Origin: Macrothele yani
Lineage: Eukaryota; Arthropoda; Arachnida; Araneae; Macrothelidae
DNA: 64,000 nt
Assembly: GCA_039090855.1 (NCBI GenBank)
Contig: CM076999.1
Span: 113,769,072-113,833,071 of the forward strand
Reading direction: 5' to 3'
The position numbers and the translations under genes were made by a program. Positions 9,654 to 20,836 of this stretch are shown piece after piece. The notes under the pieces were generated by a model that was not told where the DNA came from, searched no databases, and saw only the letters and a list, made by a program, of their open reading frames with translations. Position 1 is the stretch's first letter, and each line of letters begins with the position of its first letter.

Positions 9654-10672
9654 TGACTTGCCTGCCCCACAGGACGCACACGACATAAAGCCAGATAGCA
9701 GCAAGAACGAACGTCCGCGTAGCTCAATTCGTAGAGCAACTTGTTCCGGAATAAATGGAACTGGGTTTGATCCCCGGCGTGGTCCAAAAACGACAGGGAA
9801 ATTTACTTCGTTGTAATGACGCCCGAACTTCCCAGATGACCCGGCCGTTCAAGATCTCGCAATGGTGTGATGTTCTTTCCACACCGCGAGACAAGAAAAA
9901 TAGGAGAATCCCTTCTCCAGCGCTTCGAAAAATAAATGCGTGTGATGTTGCATTCCGCACACCAGATTGACTGGGAGTTCTCAAGTGCACGTTCTTCAGC
10001 GGATGGCTGCCTGCAACGATACATGGTCACGGCTGACCCGTGGGCCATGTCTCCGGCCATCTTTCGGGGGGGAATGGTACGTGCCTGCCCTGCAGGACGC
10101 ACACGATATGACGGAAGATAGCAGCAAAGACGAACGTCTGCGTAGCTCAGTTCTTAGAACGACTTGTTCCGGAATAAGTGAACTCGAGTTCGATCCCCGG
10201 CGTGGATCCAAAATGACGGAGAAATTTACTTCGTTATAATGGCGCCCGAACTTCCCGGATGACCCGGCCGTTAAAGATCTCGCAATGGTGTGATGTTCTT
10301 TCCACACCGCGAGATAGGAAAAATAAGATAATCCCTTCTCCAGAGCTTCGAAAAATAAATGTGTGTGACGTTGCATTCCACACACCAGATTGACTGGGAG
10401 TTCTCAAGTGCACGTTTTACAGCGGATTGCTGCCTGCGACGATTCATGGTCACGGCTGACCCGTGGGCCATGCCCCCGGCCCTCTTCGCTGCTATCTGCC
10501 TTTATGTCGTGCTGCCCCGCAGGACGCAACGACATAAAAGCAGATAGCAGCGAGAACGAACGTCCGCGTAGCTCAGTTGGTAGAGCGACTTGTTTCGGAA
10601 TAAGTGGACTCGGGTTCGATCTCCGGCGTGGACAAAAAATGACGGTGAAATTTACTTCGTTGTAATTGCCTC
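9654..10672 (+). mobile_element. Tandem trimer of family S3 tRNA-like SINEs
   Basis: Three tRNA-like heads lie at 9713-9784, 10136-10207 and 10562-10633, about 425 bp apart, each starting GTCYGCGTAGCTCA and ending in a B-box (GGGTTYGATCYCCGGCG). Each is followed by AATGACGGWGAAATTTACTTC and, in the first two, a long body with TTTCCACACCGCGAGAYA, CTTCTCCAGCGCTTCG and CACGGCTGACCCGTGGGCCA. The anticodon loop is 8 bases in all. Upstream of each head is AGATAGCAGCRARRACGAACG. Confidence 0.75.
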
Positions 10673-11270
10673 CGATGCATGGCTAACAAACGGATCACTT
10701 TTCCCTAAGAGCGAATGAGTTCCTGATGAATATACAAGATCACGTTGTAAACACCAGAAACTACCCGAAGCATATCCTGAAGGACACGTCAGTCGAAAGC
10801 GACACGTGTCGGCAATGCGATCAAGCGTCAGAGACCATCCAACATATTACATCACGGTGCAGAGTCCTCACACAGAGTACACGAACAAACACAATCAAGC
10901 CGCCTAGATCCTCTATCAGAAGTTGGCAAGAAAGCACCACCTTGTTACAACTGAGCCTGTCCCCTACTACAAGCATGAGGCAACAACGCTTCTAGAGAAC
11001 AACACCCACAAGATGTGCTGGGACAGATCGATCAGAACAGATAAGAACATCCCACACAATCGCCCCGATATCGTCCTGGTGGACAAAGAGAAGAAATGAA
11101 CATACCTCATTGCTCAACACGTGCAACATCCAGAAGACGCACGGAGAGAAGCTGTCAAAGTATAACGACGTACGACACCAAGTAAACGAAACGTGGCATA
11201 TGGAGAACGTCACCACAGTCCCCACAGTAATATCAGCCACAGGAGTTGTACCTATAGAACCATTAACAAT
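10673..11270 (+). pseudogene. Non-LTR retrotransposon C-terminal region
   Basis: Peptides in order: AWLTNGSLFPKSE, a frameshift near 10716, then FLMNIQDHVVNTRNYPKHIL, SDTCRQCDQASETIQHITSRC (a CxxC...HxxxxC zinc-knuckle typical of the C-terminus of several LINE clades), another shift, CWDRSIRTDKNIPHNRPDIV, LVDKEKK-stop, TYLIAQHVQHPEDARREAV and finally VPTVISATGVV-like sequence. The order matches LINE 3' domains I know. At least two frameshifts and two stops make it dead. The RT core is absent. Confidence 0.7.
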
Positions 11271-11289
11271 TCAACCTTATTGTTAAACT

Positions 11290-11731
11290 TTCTATGCAAC
11301 GGATAATTAGAGGACGTAGCAGGAGCGACTGAGGCGATTGCACCCCGAAAGCAAGCTTTTCCTGTTTAAATGACCAATATCTAAGTAATGAATGCGTTTA
11401 TTAATTCTCGAAATGTAGATGGCCAATGTCTAAATAGTTTATGTATTTATTTTTGCAAAATAACAGCAATAAATCCACAGGGTTTCGTAAATGTTTTAAT
11501 AACAACTTGCAGCGTTCTTTACTATGGCAGTTGGCTTACGGAACTTCACGTTAAGTTCGTTTTTCTTATTCGCTCACTTTAAGTGAAACAGGACGCACTC
11601 AAATAAAGTTCAAGAAAAAGTTACTCACAGTTCGACTTTTGTTTCAGCCGCAATTCATTAACAAAGATTTCTAGATAATTACTCCAATCACAGCACTATA
11701 GCCGCTCAGTCGAATTAATAAACAAAATGGT
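11290..11731. other. AT-rich spacer
   Basis: Probably the LINE 3' flank. I see no gene. A few short motifs (CTCACTTTAAGTG near 11572) weakly resemble 6450-6480. Confidence 0.35.
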
Positions 11732-12007
11732 ACAAATTTTGAAGACGACAATCCGATTTTTGGTGTAAAGATGACAAGGATGGTAAGTCAGATAATGTCC
11801 GAAAACTTGCAAAATTTTTCATCGTCCTGGAGCGGGACTCGAACCCGCGTCTCCCAGAAAAGAAAACGCCCGGGTTAACATACCCGGGCGTTTTCTGGGA
11901 GACGCGGGTTCGAGTCCTTGAAAAATTTTCAAGTTTTCGGACATTATCTGACTTACCATCCTTGTCATCTTTACACCAAAAATCGGATTGTCATCTTCAA
12001 AATTTAT
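11732..12007. mobile_element. Inverted pair of tRNA-SINEs (family S4) forming a long hairpin
   Basis: The left arm (minus orientation) and right arm (plus orientation) are near-perfect reverse complements over about 130 bp each: GACAATCCGATTTTTGGTGT, AAGATGACAAGGATGGTAAG, GGGACTCGAACCCGCGTCTC and AAACGCCCGGGT on the left mirror the right arm. The turn is TAACA at about 11876-11880. The left arm has a small insertion (AAAGA) next to the turn. The B-box (GCGGGTTCGAGTCC) identifies it as tRNA-derived. Confidence 0.8.
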
Positions 12008-12174
12008 ATTGTGTGGTGTAATCCCGTATACCATTCATGATTTATCTGCTCCTCCGGGTAATCGCGGGGTAGGATTTCTAACCTCCAGATTCGCTAAACA
12101 TGAATGCCGGTTGCTTCGACTAGCAAATTCTGTGATGGTTATATTCAAATTAATCGGAAACTTGACACCTGTCC

Positions 12175-12340
12175 GTTCTGGGTGGTGTAGTAGTTAGCAT
12201 ACCCGGGCGCTATACGGGAGACGCGGGTTCGATTCCAGCTCCAGCACGACGAAATTTTCAAGTTTTCGGATATTATCTGACTTACCATCCTTGTCATCTT
12301 TACAACAAAAAAACGGAATGTCATCTTCAAAATTTGAAAA
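12175..12340 (+). mobile_element. tRNA-derived SINE, family S4
   Basis: The head GGGTGGTGTAGTAGTTAGC (A-box) and the B-box GCGGGTTCGATTCCAGCTCC are followed by the S4 tail: CAAGTTTTCGGATATTATCT, ACTTACCATCCTTGTCATCT and ending near ATCTTCAAAATTTG. It is the only S4 copy here with a complete tRNA head. Confidence 0.75.
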
Positions 12341-12949
12341 GCGATTTTGACTAATCATGAGAAGCAATAGTTGGGTTTTCCTTTTTTTTTTTTTTTTTTA
12401 AGTATTGTCTGATATAATTAGTAATTGGAAATAGAGAAATTTACCGTGCGGGGGAGACCTTGGGGTGTGTGTGAGATTGTGTATGTTGCAGTTCCAGGTA
12501 ACAAGTTTCCAAGCTGGAAAATTTTCTATTAAATTAATCTCGTCTGAATGAAAGGAATCAGACTTTCTTTTAAAAAATTCTATCCTCACGTGAAATTTAA
12601 AAACCATCAAGTTGGTGTCCTCGAAAAGCAGACAGTTGAACACCATGAAAATAGTTCTGATTATTCAGTTCTCGTTCGCGATTTGTAATTTAAAAGTTTA
12701 AAACAATTTTTAATGGAAACTTTTTAAAAGCCTTTAGATGCCAAGCACATGCCGCTATAGCGCGTGTTTATATCTCTGCAAGTTTATAGTGTGTGTGTGT
12801 GTGTGTATGTGACTTCAAAAAAGTCTCTATAATTTTAGACAGGGTTATATTTCCTCCTCCCCAAGATGAATTTCTTGATGCTCTACTGCAACAGACTTGA
12901 CTATGTTCTTCCAGCTTTGAAACAATGCAGATTATTAAATTTCGAGAAA
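12341..12949. other. Spacer with simple repeats
   Basis: It contains a T-run at 12381-12400 and a (GT)n tract at about 12790-12806. I see no supported gene; 12866 onward has an open frame without recognisable similarity. Confidence 0.4.
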
Positions 12950-13104
12950 AACGTTTATGAATGCCATATTTATAACTTAAAGTCTACTATAGTTTCGCTG
13001 GAAACTATAGTCCAGCTTCATCAGGCTGTGAACCATCATCAATTTCATGTTTCCAGGGAAACTAGAGTAGACTTTAAGTTATAAATATTGAATTCATAAA
13101 CGTT
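12950..13104. mobile_element. Foldback/MITE-like inverted repeat
   Basis: The arms of about 55 bp begin AACGTTTATGAATGCC and end GAATTCATAAACGTT, with ATTTATAACTTAAAGTCTAC mirrored by GTAGACTTTAAGTTATAAAT. The centre has GTCCAGCTTCATCAGGCTGT. It is non-coding; no clear target-site duplication is visible, so the class is uncertain. Confidence 0.7.
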
Positions 13105-14080
13105 GAAATTCATTGAAATATAATTATGCAATGCGTGTAGTTCAACTACTTCAATGCAATTTACTCAGTTATAAACAAAATATCCGATCGTATTTTTCGT
13201 TTTGTTCTTCCTTTTCTTCCGTATATCTTTGCCATAAAACAACGAAACTAAAAAGATAAATTTAAAATTCTTTCGTTTATTTTCTCCATGCGGATCATGT
13301 GTGAGAAATTTTTTGTTAAGAAATGATTTCATAGTTTACAACTAAAATTTTTATATAACAAAATACAATTGAAATTCACAAAGGATAGGAGAAAGAATTA
13401 CCTTTTAGTAGCAGCAAGTGGTTTACGTGCGTTTAGCAAACCAGGTATTGTTACTTGAGAAACATTAAACCCTTCGTAGCAGGAGAGCTCCTTTTCATTT
13501 AAGCAAACATTTGGCGCAAAGTTGCGAAACCTATACGTAGATCACATATCGTACTGCTGGCGGTGACGCAAAAACAGCGCCAATCACATATTAGAACAGT
13601 AACAAAACAAAAATGACTTTTCAAGCAATAGTGAACAGGTTTTTCCCCGATCAACGGGGGGCACCGGGAGAAAGTGCGAACGCGGAATTCACTTTCTATC
13701 AGTTTCATTATGACATCTCACTCTCTGCAACGCCTGATCACAAAACTTTGCTAACGATATGGTAGTCATTGCAAAATATGCTGGCGCATCCATAGTGTGC
13801 AGAAGGCATCAAATGAACGGAAATTTCATAGAGGATGAATCGTATGAGGGGAATCTGTTGCAGCAGAAGTCGATACAGTGACGAAGTATTTATGGTCTAA
13901 AAGAAAGAATGAAATTCATTTTCTAATATGCACTTCGCATTTCCTTTTTTTTTTTTTTTCCTGTGATATGAGCTGATGTTGAAGTAGGTGTTCGTCTTCT
14001 TTACCCCTTAACACCGAAATATACTTCACTGAATTTCCATGTCTGGCAATTGAGGTATTTAACCCGTGATGAAACCAAAA
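13105..14080. other. AT-rich spacer
   Basis: I see no recognisable gene or repeat. There is a T-run at 13947-13960. Confidence 0.4.
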
Positions 14081-14303
14081 TGGCCGCCCCGATGGCGCAG
14101 TGGTCTAAGGCGCTGGCCTCTGATCATTCGTCCGAAAGGGGTCCGGGTTCGAATCCCGGTCAGGCATGGATGTTGTGTTTGTCTTACGGCACTGGCTCTC
14201 TCCCTTCCCTGGAGCCAGTGACCCTAAATTAGAGACGGGCGACTGCTTATAGCCCGTTGAGTTGCTCACGGTGGTCGTTAAACCTCCAATCAAAAAAAAA
14301 AAA
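14081..14303 (+). mobile_element. tRNA-derived SINE, family S1, best full-length copy
   Basis: The head GCCGCCCCGATGGCGCAGTG (A-box TGGCGCAGTGGTCTAAGG) is followed by a variable-arm-like stretch, the B-box GGTCCGGGTTCGAATCCCGG, then a body with TTACGGCACTGGCTCTCTCC and a 3' part with GACGGGCGACTGCTTATAGC and GTTGCTCACGGTGGTCGTTA. It ends CTCCAATC followed by an A-run at about 14291-14307. The D-arm and long extra arm suggest descent from a Leu-type tRNA. This is the reference for the copies at 797-1553, 4749-4930, 28935-29125 and 60693-60910. Confidence 0.9.
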
Positions 14304-14307
14304 AAAA

Positions 14308-15130
14308 ACCATAATGGGGTCTGTCATTTTGTCAAAAGTGAACAAAAGTCACTAAATTCTTGGGGTCATTATTTCGGGTGCAGGTAGATTGAGGCTAAAT
14401 AATCCCCTTTAATCCTTAAATGTTGCAACCCCACAAGAAAATTACGGCAAAATTCGGAAGAGGATATTTCTGAACGTCCATCAAAGATAAACCTTGAAAT
14501 GGAAGAAAATTCCGGCGCTTTGGAAACCCTCACAGAGAAGGATATTTCTTGCATTAAAAAATTGCTGAATGCCAGGTATCAGCAGAAAACACGACGAATG
14601 CATGTCAGTCTTTTCATGCTCGCTTTAATACTCGCTTTTATCATCCCCATCCAAGCTTATATAACTTTATAGAAGTCCTGAAACTTTTTCAAACTCAAGC
14701 ATATATTATTAAAATCCAAAGCTCAGGTGATGTCACTCGGAGACGGAAATCCAAAACTGCCATGCAAAGGTAAGAAATGATGTCTAAGAAAATAAGCGAT
14801 TATAGAGGATGTATAATCAGACTTGAATTGGTGAAATGTGCATCATATTTTTCAAAATATTAATTTTTGTGCAAGCTGAGGTTGACTCCTGGAAGAGAAA
14901 TGAAATTAACTATATTGAACTTAACTCAAAAGCATAATAAAGTATGCATATTCAAGTGTTGTATATGTGATGACAGTGTTACTTCCATCTTTCTCCCTTC
15001 AGTGTCAGTAAGGCAAAAGCTTTTTTGTTCCTCTTATAGCAACCATATGAACAAATATTTAGCTTGGAAATATTAGTTGGCTTTCATTGCTATGAAGATG
15101 TAGGATAATATGATTTGTGTTGTTTTCCCT
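14308..15130. other. Spacer before the satellite
   Basis: I see no supported gene or RNA. Confidence 0.35.
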
Positions 15131-15567
15131 TCCCGTAAACTTTAGCCGCAATTTACCGATGGAGTTACGGATGAATTCTAAGCAGTTGCCATCTACCATT
15201 CCCTTAGGCTATAGCCGCAATTTACCTATGGGGTTGGACACCACACGTGGCTCTCGCCGCAATTTACCTATGGAGTTGGAGAACACCCGTGGCTCTCGCC
15301 GCAATTTACCTATGGAGTTCCGGGTAAATTCTAAGCCTCTTAGGCTATAGCCGCAATTTACCTATGTGTTTGGAGACTACCCATCGCTCTCACCGCAATT
15401 TACCCATGGGGTTGCGAGTAAATCTTAAGCCGCTGTCATCTACCCTTCCCTTAGCCTATAGCCGCAATTTGCTATGGGGTTCGAGACCACCCGTTGCTCT
15501 CCCCGCAATTTACCTATGGAGTTCCGGGTAAATTCTAAGCCTCTTAGGCTATAGCCGCAATTTACCT

Positions 15568-17791
15568 ATGTGTTTGGAGACCACCCATCGCTCTCACCGC
15601 AATTTACCCATGGGGTTGCGAGTAAATCCTAAGCCGCTGTCATCTACCTTTCCCTTAGGCTATAGCCGCAATTTATCTATGGGGTTGGACACCACCCGTG
15701 GCTCTCGCCGCAATTTACCTATGGAGTTGGAGAACACCCGTGGCTCTCGCCGCAATTTACCTATGGAGTTCCGGGTAAATTCTAAGCCTCTTAGGCTATA
15801 GCCGCAATTTACCTATGTGTTTGGAGACCACCCATCGCTCTCACCGCAATTTACCCATGGGGTTGCGAGTAAATCCTAAGCCGCTGTCATCTACCTTTCC
15901 CTTAGGCTATAGCCGCAATTTATCTATGGGGTTGGACACCACCCGTGGCTCTCGCCGCAATTTACCTATGGAGTTGGAGAACACCCGTGGCTCTCGCCGC
16001 AATTTACCTATGGAGTTCCGGGTAAATTCTAAGCCTCTTAGGCTATAGCCGCAATTTACCTATGTGTTTGGAGACCACCCATCGCTCTCACCGCAATTTA
16101 CCCATGGGGTTGCGAGTAAATCCTAAGCCGCTGTCATCTACCTTTCCCTTAGGCTATAGCCGCAATTTATCTATGGGGTTGGACACCACCCGTGGCTCTC
16201 GCCGCAATTTACCTATGGAGTTGGAGAACACCCGTGGCTCTCGCCGCAATTTACCTATGGAGTTCCGGGTAAATTCTAAGCCTCTTAGGCTATAGCCGCA
16301 ATTTACCTATGTGTTTGGAGACCACCCATCGCTCTCACCGCAATTTACCCATGGGGTTGCGAGTAAATCCTAAGCCGCTGTCATCTACCTTTCCCTTAGG
16401 CTATAGCCGCAATTTATCTATGGGGTTGGACACCACCCGTGGCTCTCGCCGCAATTTACCTATGGAGTTGGAGAACACCCGTGGCTCTCGCCGCAATTTA
16501 CCTATGGAGTTCCGGGTAAATTCTAAGCCTCTTAGGCTATAGCCGCAATTTACCTATGTGTTTGGAGACCACCCATCGCTCTCACCGCAATTTACCCATG
16601 GGGTTGCGAGTAAATCCTAAGCCGCTGTCATCTACCTTTCCCTTAGGCTATAGCCGCAATTTATCTATGGGGTTGGACACCACCCGTGGCTCTCGCCGCA
16701 ATTTACCTATGGAGTTGGAGAACACCCGTGGCTCTCGCCGCAATTTACCTATGGAGTTCCGGGTAAATTCTAAGCCTCTTAGGCTATAGCCGCAATTTAC
16801 CTATGTGTTTGGAGACCACCCATCGCTCTCACCGCAATTTACCCATGGGGTTGCGAGTAAATCCTAAGCCGCTGTCATCTACCTTTCCCTTAGGCTATAG
16901 CCGCAATTTATCTATGGGGTTGGACACCACCCGTGGCTCTCGCCGCAATTTACCTATGGAGTTGGAGAACACCCGTGGCTCTCGCCGCAATTTACCTATG
17001 GAGTTCCGGGTAAATTCTAAGCCTCTTAGGCTATAGCCGCAATTTACCTATGTGTTTGGAGACCACCCATCGCTCTCACCGCAATTTACCCATGGGGTTG
17101 CGAGTAAATCCTAAGCCGCTGTCATCTACCTTTCCCTTAGGCTATAGCCGCAATTTATCTATGGGGTTGGACACCACCCGTGGCTCTCGCCGCAATTTAC
17201 CTATGGAGTTGGAGAACACCCGTGGCTCTCGCCGCAATTTACCTATGGAGTTCCGGGTAAATTCTAAGCCTCTTAGGCTATAGCCGCAATTTACCTATGT
17301 GTTTGGAGACCACCCATCGCTCTCACCGCAATTTACCCATGGGGTTGCGAGTAAATCCTAAGCCGCTGTCATCTACCCTTTCCCTTAGGCTATAGCCGCA
17401 ATTTATCTATGGGGTTGGACACCACCCGTGGCTCTCGCCGCAATTTACCTATGGAGTTGGAGAACACCCGTGGCTCTCGCCGCAATTTACCTATGGAGTT
17501 CCGGGTAAATTCTAAGCCTCTTAGGCTATAGCCGCAATTTACCTATGTGTTTGGAGACCACCCATCGCTCTCACCGCAATTTACCCATGGGGTTGCGAGT
17601 AAATCCTAAGCCGCTGTCATCTACCTTTCCCTTAGGCTATAGCCGCAATTTATCTATGGGGTTGGACACCACCCGTGGCTCTCGCCGCAATTTACCTATG
17701 GAGTTGGAGAACACCCGTGGCTCTCGCCGCAATTTACCTATGGAGTTCCGGGTAAATTCTAAGCCTCTTAGGCTATAGCCGCAATTTACCT
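15568..17791 (+). repeat. Nine near-identical 247-bp higher-order units
   Basis: Units start (ATGTGTTTGGAGACCACCC) at 15568, 15815, 16062, 16309, 16556, 16803, 17050, 17297 and 17545. All are 247 bp except the 17297 unit, which is 248 because of one extra C in CTACCCTTTCCC. I see almost no other difference, so homogenisation is recent. Because 247 is not a multiple of three, each unit shifts frame and holds a separate 77-codon open stretch ending TAG. These are not genes. Confidence 0.95.
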
Positions 17792-17899
17792 ATGTGTTTG
17801 GAGACCACCCATCGCTCTCACCGCAACTTACCCATGGGGTTGCGAGTAAATCCTAAGCCACTGTCATCTACCTTTCCCTTAGGCTATAGCCGCAATTTA

Positions 17900-18605
17900 C
17901 CTATGGAATTGGAGGCCACCCGTTGCTCTCCCCGCAATTTACATATGGAGTTGCGGGTAAATCCTAAGCCGCTGTCATCTACCCTTCCCTTAGCCTATAG
18001 CCGCAATTTGCCTATGGGGTTCGAGACCACCCGTTGCTCTCCCCGCAATTAACCTATGGAGTTGCGGGTAAATCCTAAGCCGCTGTCATCTACCCTTCCC
18101 TTAGGCTATAGCCACAATTTACCTATGGGGTTGGAGACCACCCGTGGCTCTCTCCGCAATTCACCTATGGAGTTGCGGGTAAATCCTAAGCCGCTGTCTT
18201 CTACCCTTCCCTTAGGCTATAACCGCAATTTACCTATGGTGTTGGAGACCACCCGTGGCTCTCGCTGCAATTTACCTATGGAGCTGCGAGTAAATCCTAA
18301 GCCGCTGTCATCTACCCTTTCCTTTAGCTATAGCCGCAATTTGCCTATGGGGTTGGAGACAACCTGTTGCTCTCCCCGCAATTTACCTATGGAGTTGCGG
18401 GTAAATTCTAAGCCGCTGTCTTCTATCCTTCCCTTAGGCTACAGCCGCAATTTACCTATGGGGTTGGATACCACCCGTTGCTCTCCCCGCAATTTATCTA
18501 TGGAGTTGCGGGTAAATCCTAAGCCGCTGTCATCTACCCTTTGCTTTGGCTATAGCCGCAATTCGCCTATGGGGTTGGAGGCCACCCGTGGCTGTCGTCG
18601 TAATG
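17900..18605 (+). repeat. 111-bp (37-codon) diverged tandem units
   Basis: Copies of ATGGAGTTGCGGGTAAATCC recur exactly 111 bp apart (for example 18056, 18167, 18278). With a period divisible by three, one frame stays open for 204 codons from 18056 to 18670 with the repeating peptide MELRVNPKPLSSTLPLGYSR, then NLPMGLETTRGSRRNLP. There is no signal peptide, known domain or start context to support a gene. The tail end (after 18605) is non-repeat sequence. Confidence 0.9.
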
Positions 18606-18609
18606 TACG

Positions 18610-19511
18610 AACACCGCATCATTTCACCCGAAAGATAATGCTCAGATCAAGACTTTATTGCTTTAAATAAATAATCCTTCTATTCAAAAAGTATTCGGCA
18701 GTGGGAATTAAGTGCGATGCAAAAAGAACTTTTTCGGTTGTTGCTTTAGAAGCGGTGATCATTTTGGAATGTTGTGAATGTTGTTGTAACGACCCTCGCT
18801 CCTTTCTAGCTCTTACTCAACTTAGCCACGATCCAGCGAGAGCCGTGACATAATTTTGTTCGTTCGTTCTCAAAAGATTCACTGCTTGAAAAAAATTATA
18901 GTATCCGGAACCTTTGTAAAACAATAACGAAACGGACAGTTTATTTCGCTAAAACGATGTGGCTTCAAACTTCTCTAGGGTTGGGAATTGGAATGCTTGA
19001 TGGACTGCGTGCCCGTCCGTGCTGTCGAAACTAGACCCGAACTTTGTATCATCTCCCGAAAACCCGTCGCTTCGGCTACGCTACCCCAATATCAACCGGT
19101 CTACGGAAAACCTTCTCCGACGTACAATCTAAGACCAAACTTTTCTCACCAAACTCAAAGCCCCGTCTCTCTCTCTCTTCCACTTCCAAAGTAAAAAGTA
19201 TCCGATCTCCCTTAAAACTTCAGATCTACTATCGGATTTCCGAGTGAATCTCCCCTGCCTGGAGCTAAACACTCCTTCATCTTGCGTTTCACTCATTAAC
19301 GCCTCCTCGTGATAAGGGCACAACTATATACAATTCATAGTAACTTATGCTGATTATAAATTAATGGTAGTAGAAGTAGAAGGCGCAGTATAATCGCTGT
19401 CAGTAGTTATTGCTTTGTTTCTGAAGAAATCGTTCTTCAGAAACAATTTTTCAAACTGCTTAGTTGCCTTGTTAAAAATTTGGCGATACGTCTCGGGCCT
19501 AATGTACGCGT
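18610..19511. other. Spacer between satellites
   Basis: I see no gene with recognisable similarity. Short frames around 18988-19250 contain no domain I know. Confidence 0.35.
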
Positions 19512-20672
19512 CGCTTTTTTGTAGTTCGCCCATTTGACATTCGCCCTTTTGTTGCGCGCTCCTTCGTCGTGCGCCCTTTTGTCTTATCACCCTTTTGTCA
19601 TGGGCTCTTTTGTCGTATCGCCCTTTTGTCGTGGGCTCTTTTGTCGTATCGCCCTTTTGTCGTGGGCTCTTTTGTCGTATCGCCCTTTTGTCGTATCGCC
19701 CTTTTGTCGTATCGCCCTTTTGTCGTGTGCCTTTTTGTCGTGTGCTCTTTCGTCGCCTCGCCCTTTTGTCGTTCGCCCATTTGACATTCGCCCTTTTGTC
19801 GTGCGCTCTTTCGTCGTGCGCCCTTTTATCGTATCGCCCTTTTGTCGTGGGCCTTTTTGTCGTGCGCCTTTTTGTCGTGTGCTCTTTCGTCGCATCGCCC
19901 TTTTGTAGTTCGCCCATTTGACATTCGCCCTTTTGTGGTGCGCTCTATCGTCGTTCGCCTTTTTGTCGTATCGCCCTATTGTCGTGTGCCTTTTTGTCGT
20001 GCGCCTTTTTGTCGCGCGTTTCTTCATCGTGTCGCCCTTTTGTCGTTCGCCCATTTGACATTTGCCCTTTTGTTGTGCGCTCCTTCGTCGTGCGCCCTTT
20101 TGTCGTATCGCCCTTTTGTCGTGCGCTCTTCTGTCGTATCGCCCTTTTGTCGTGTGCCTTTTTGTCGTGAGCCTTTTTGTCGTGTGCTCTTTCGTCGCAT
20201 CGCCCTTTTGTCGTATCGCCCTTTTGTCGTGGGCCTTTTTGTCGTGCGCTCTTTCATCGTGCGCTCTTTCGTCGTGGGCTCTTTCGTCGTGCGCCCTTTT
20301 GTCGTATCGCCCTTTTGTCGTGCGCCCTTTTGTCGTGTGCCTTTTTGTCGTGTGCCTTTTTGTCGTGTGCTCTTTCGTCGCATCGCCCTTTTGTCGTTCG
20401 CCCATTTGACATTCGCCCTTTTGTCGTGCGCTCTTTCGTCGTGCGCCCTTTTGTCGTATCGCCCTTTTGTCGTGTGCCTTTTTGTCGTGCGCTCTTTCAT
20501 CGTGTGCTCTTTCGTCGTGCGCCCTTTTGTCGTATCGCCCTTTTGTCGTGCGCCCTTTTGTCGTATCGCCCTTTTGTCGTGCGCCCTTTTGTCGTGTGCC
20601 TTTTTGGTCGTTCGCGCATTTGACATTCGCCTTTTTGTCGTGCGCTCTTTCGTCACGTCGCCCATTTGTCGT
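19512..20672. repeat. 15/16-bp minisatellite (CGCCCTTTTGTCGT type)
   Basis: The units alternate TTTTGTCGTGCGCCC (15 bp) and TTTTGTCGTATCGCCC (16 bp) with variants such as GGGCTC and GTGCCT. A longer pattern is superimposed: GTTCGCCCATTTGACATTCG recurs near 19527, 19770, 19911, 20044, 20397 and 20611. Because the unit contains no stop in any frame on either strand, long open frames arise: 367 codons on the minus strand (19587-20690; KGRYDKRAHDKRAIRQKG type, very Lys/Arg rich) and 297 on the plus strand. I treat them as repeat by-products. Confidence 0.93.
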
Positions 20673-20836
20673 GTAACCAAATACGGACACCTACCGCCAA
20701 CTTTACTGCACGTTATTTTCAGAAATTTTCCGTGAATTCACACCAATTATTTTTTACAACGTAAGAATATTAAAATACAGAAATGAGTGTTTTGAAGAAC
20801 GCATCATGTCCTGTTGTATTCAAATCTTTCAACAAA

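Larger units (their letters stand above)
15139..18605 (+). repeat. Satellite array built on a CCGCAATTTACCTATG motif
   Basis: The whole 3.5 kb is made of short blocks starting CCGCAATTTACCTATGG. Some blocks are about 42 bp (GAGTTGGAGAACACCCGTGG type) and some about 69 bp (adding GTAAATCCTAAGCCGCTGTC and CTTAGGCTATAG). The left part (15139-15567) is irregular, the middle is a homogenised higher-order repeat, and the right part is a simpler diverged repeat. No flanking transposon ends are visible. Confidence 0.95.

Noticed and set aside
18056..18670. 204-codon frame with repeated MELRVNPKPLSS peptide as a repeat-protein gene
   Set aside because: It stays open because the unit is 111 bp; there is no signal, domain or plausible gene structure, and adjacent 247-bp units break the frame.
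19842..20735. 297-codon plus-strand frame (SCAFLSCALSSHRPFVVRPF type), superficially membrane-like
   Set aside because: It is a by-product of the 15/16-bp minisatellite, which lacks stops in all frames; the opposite strand is equally open and no domain is present.
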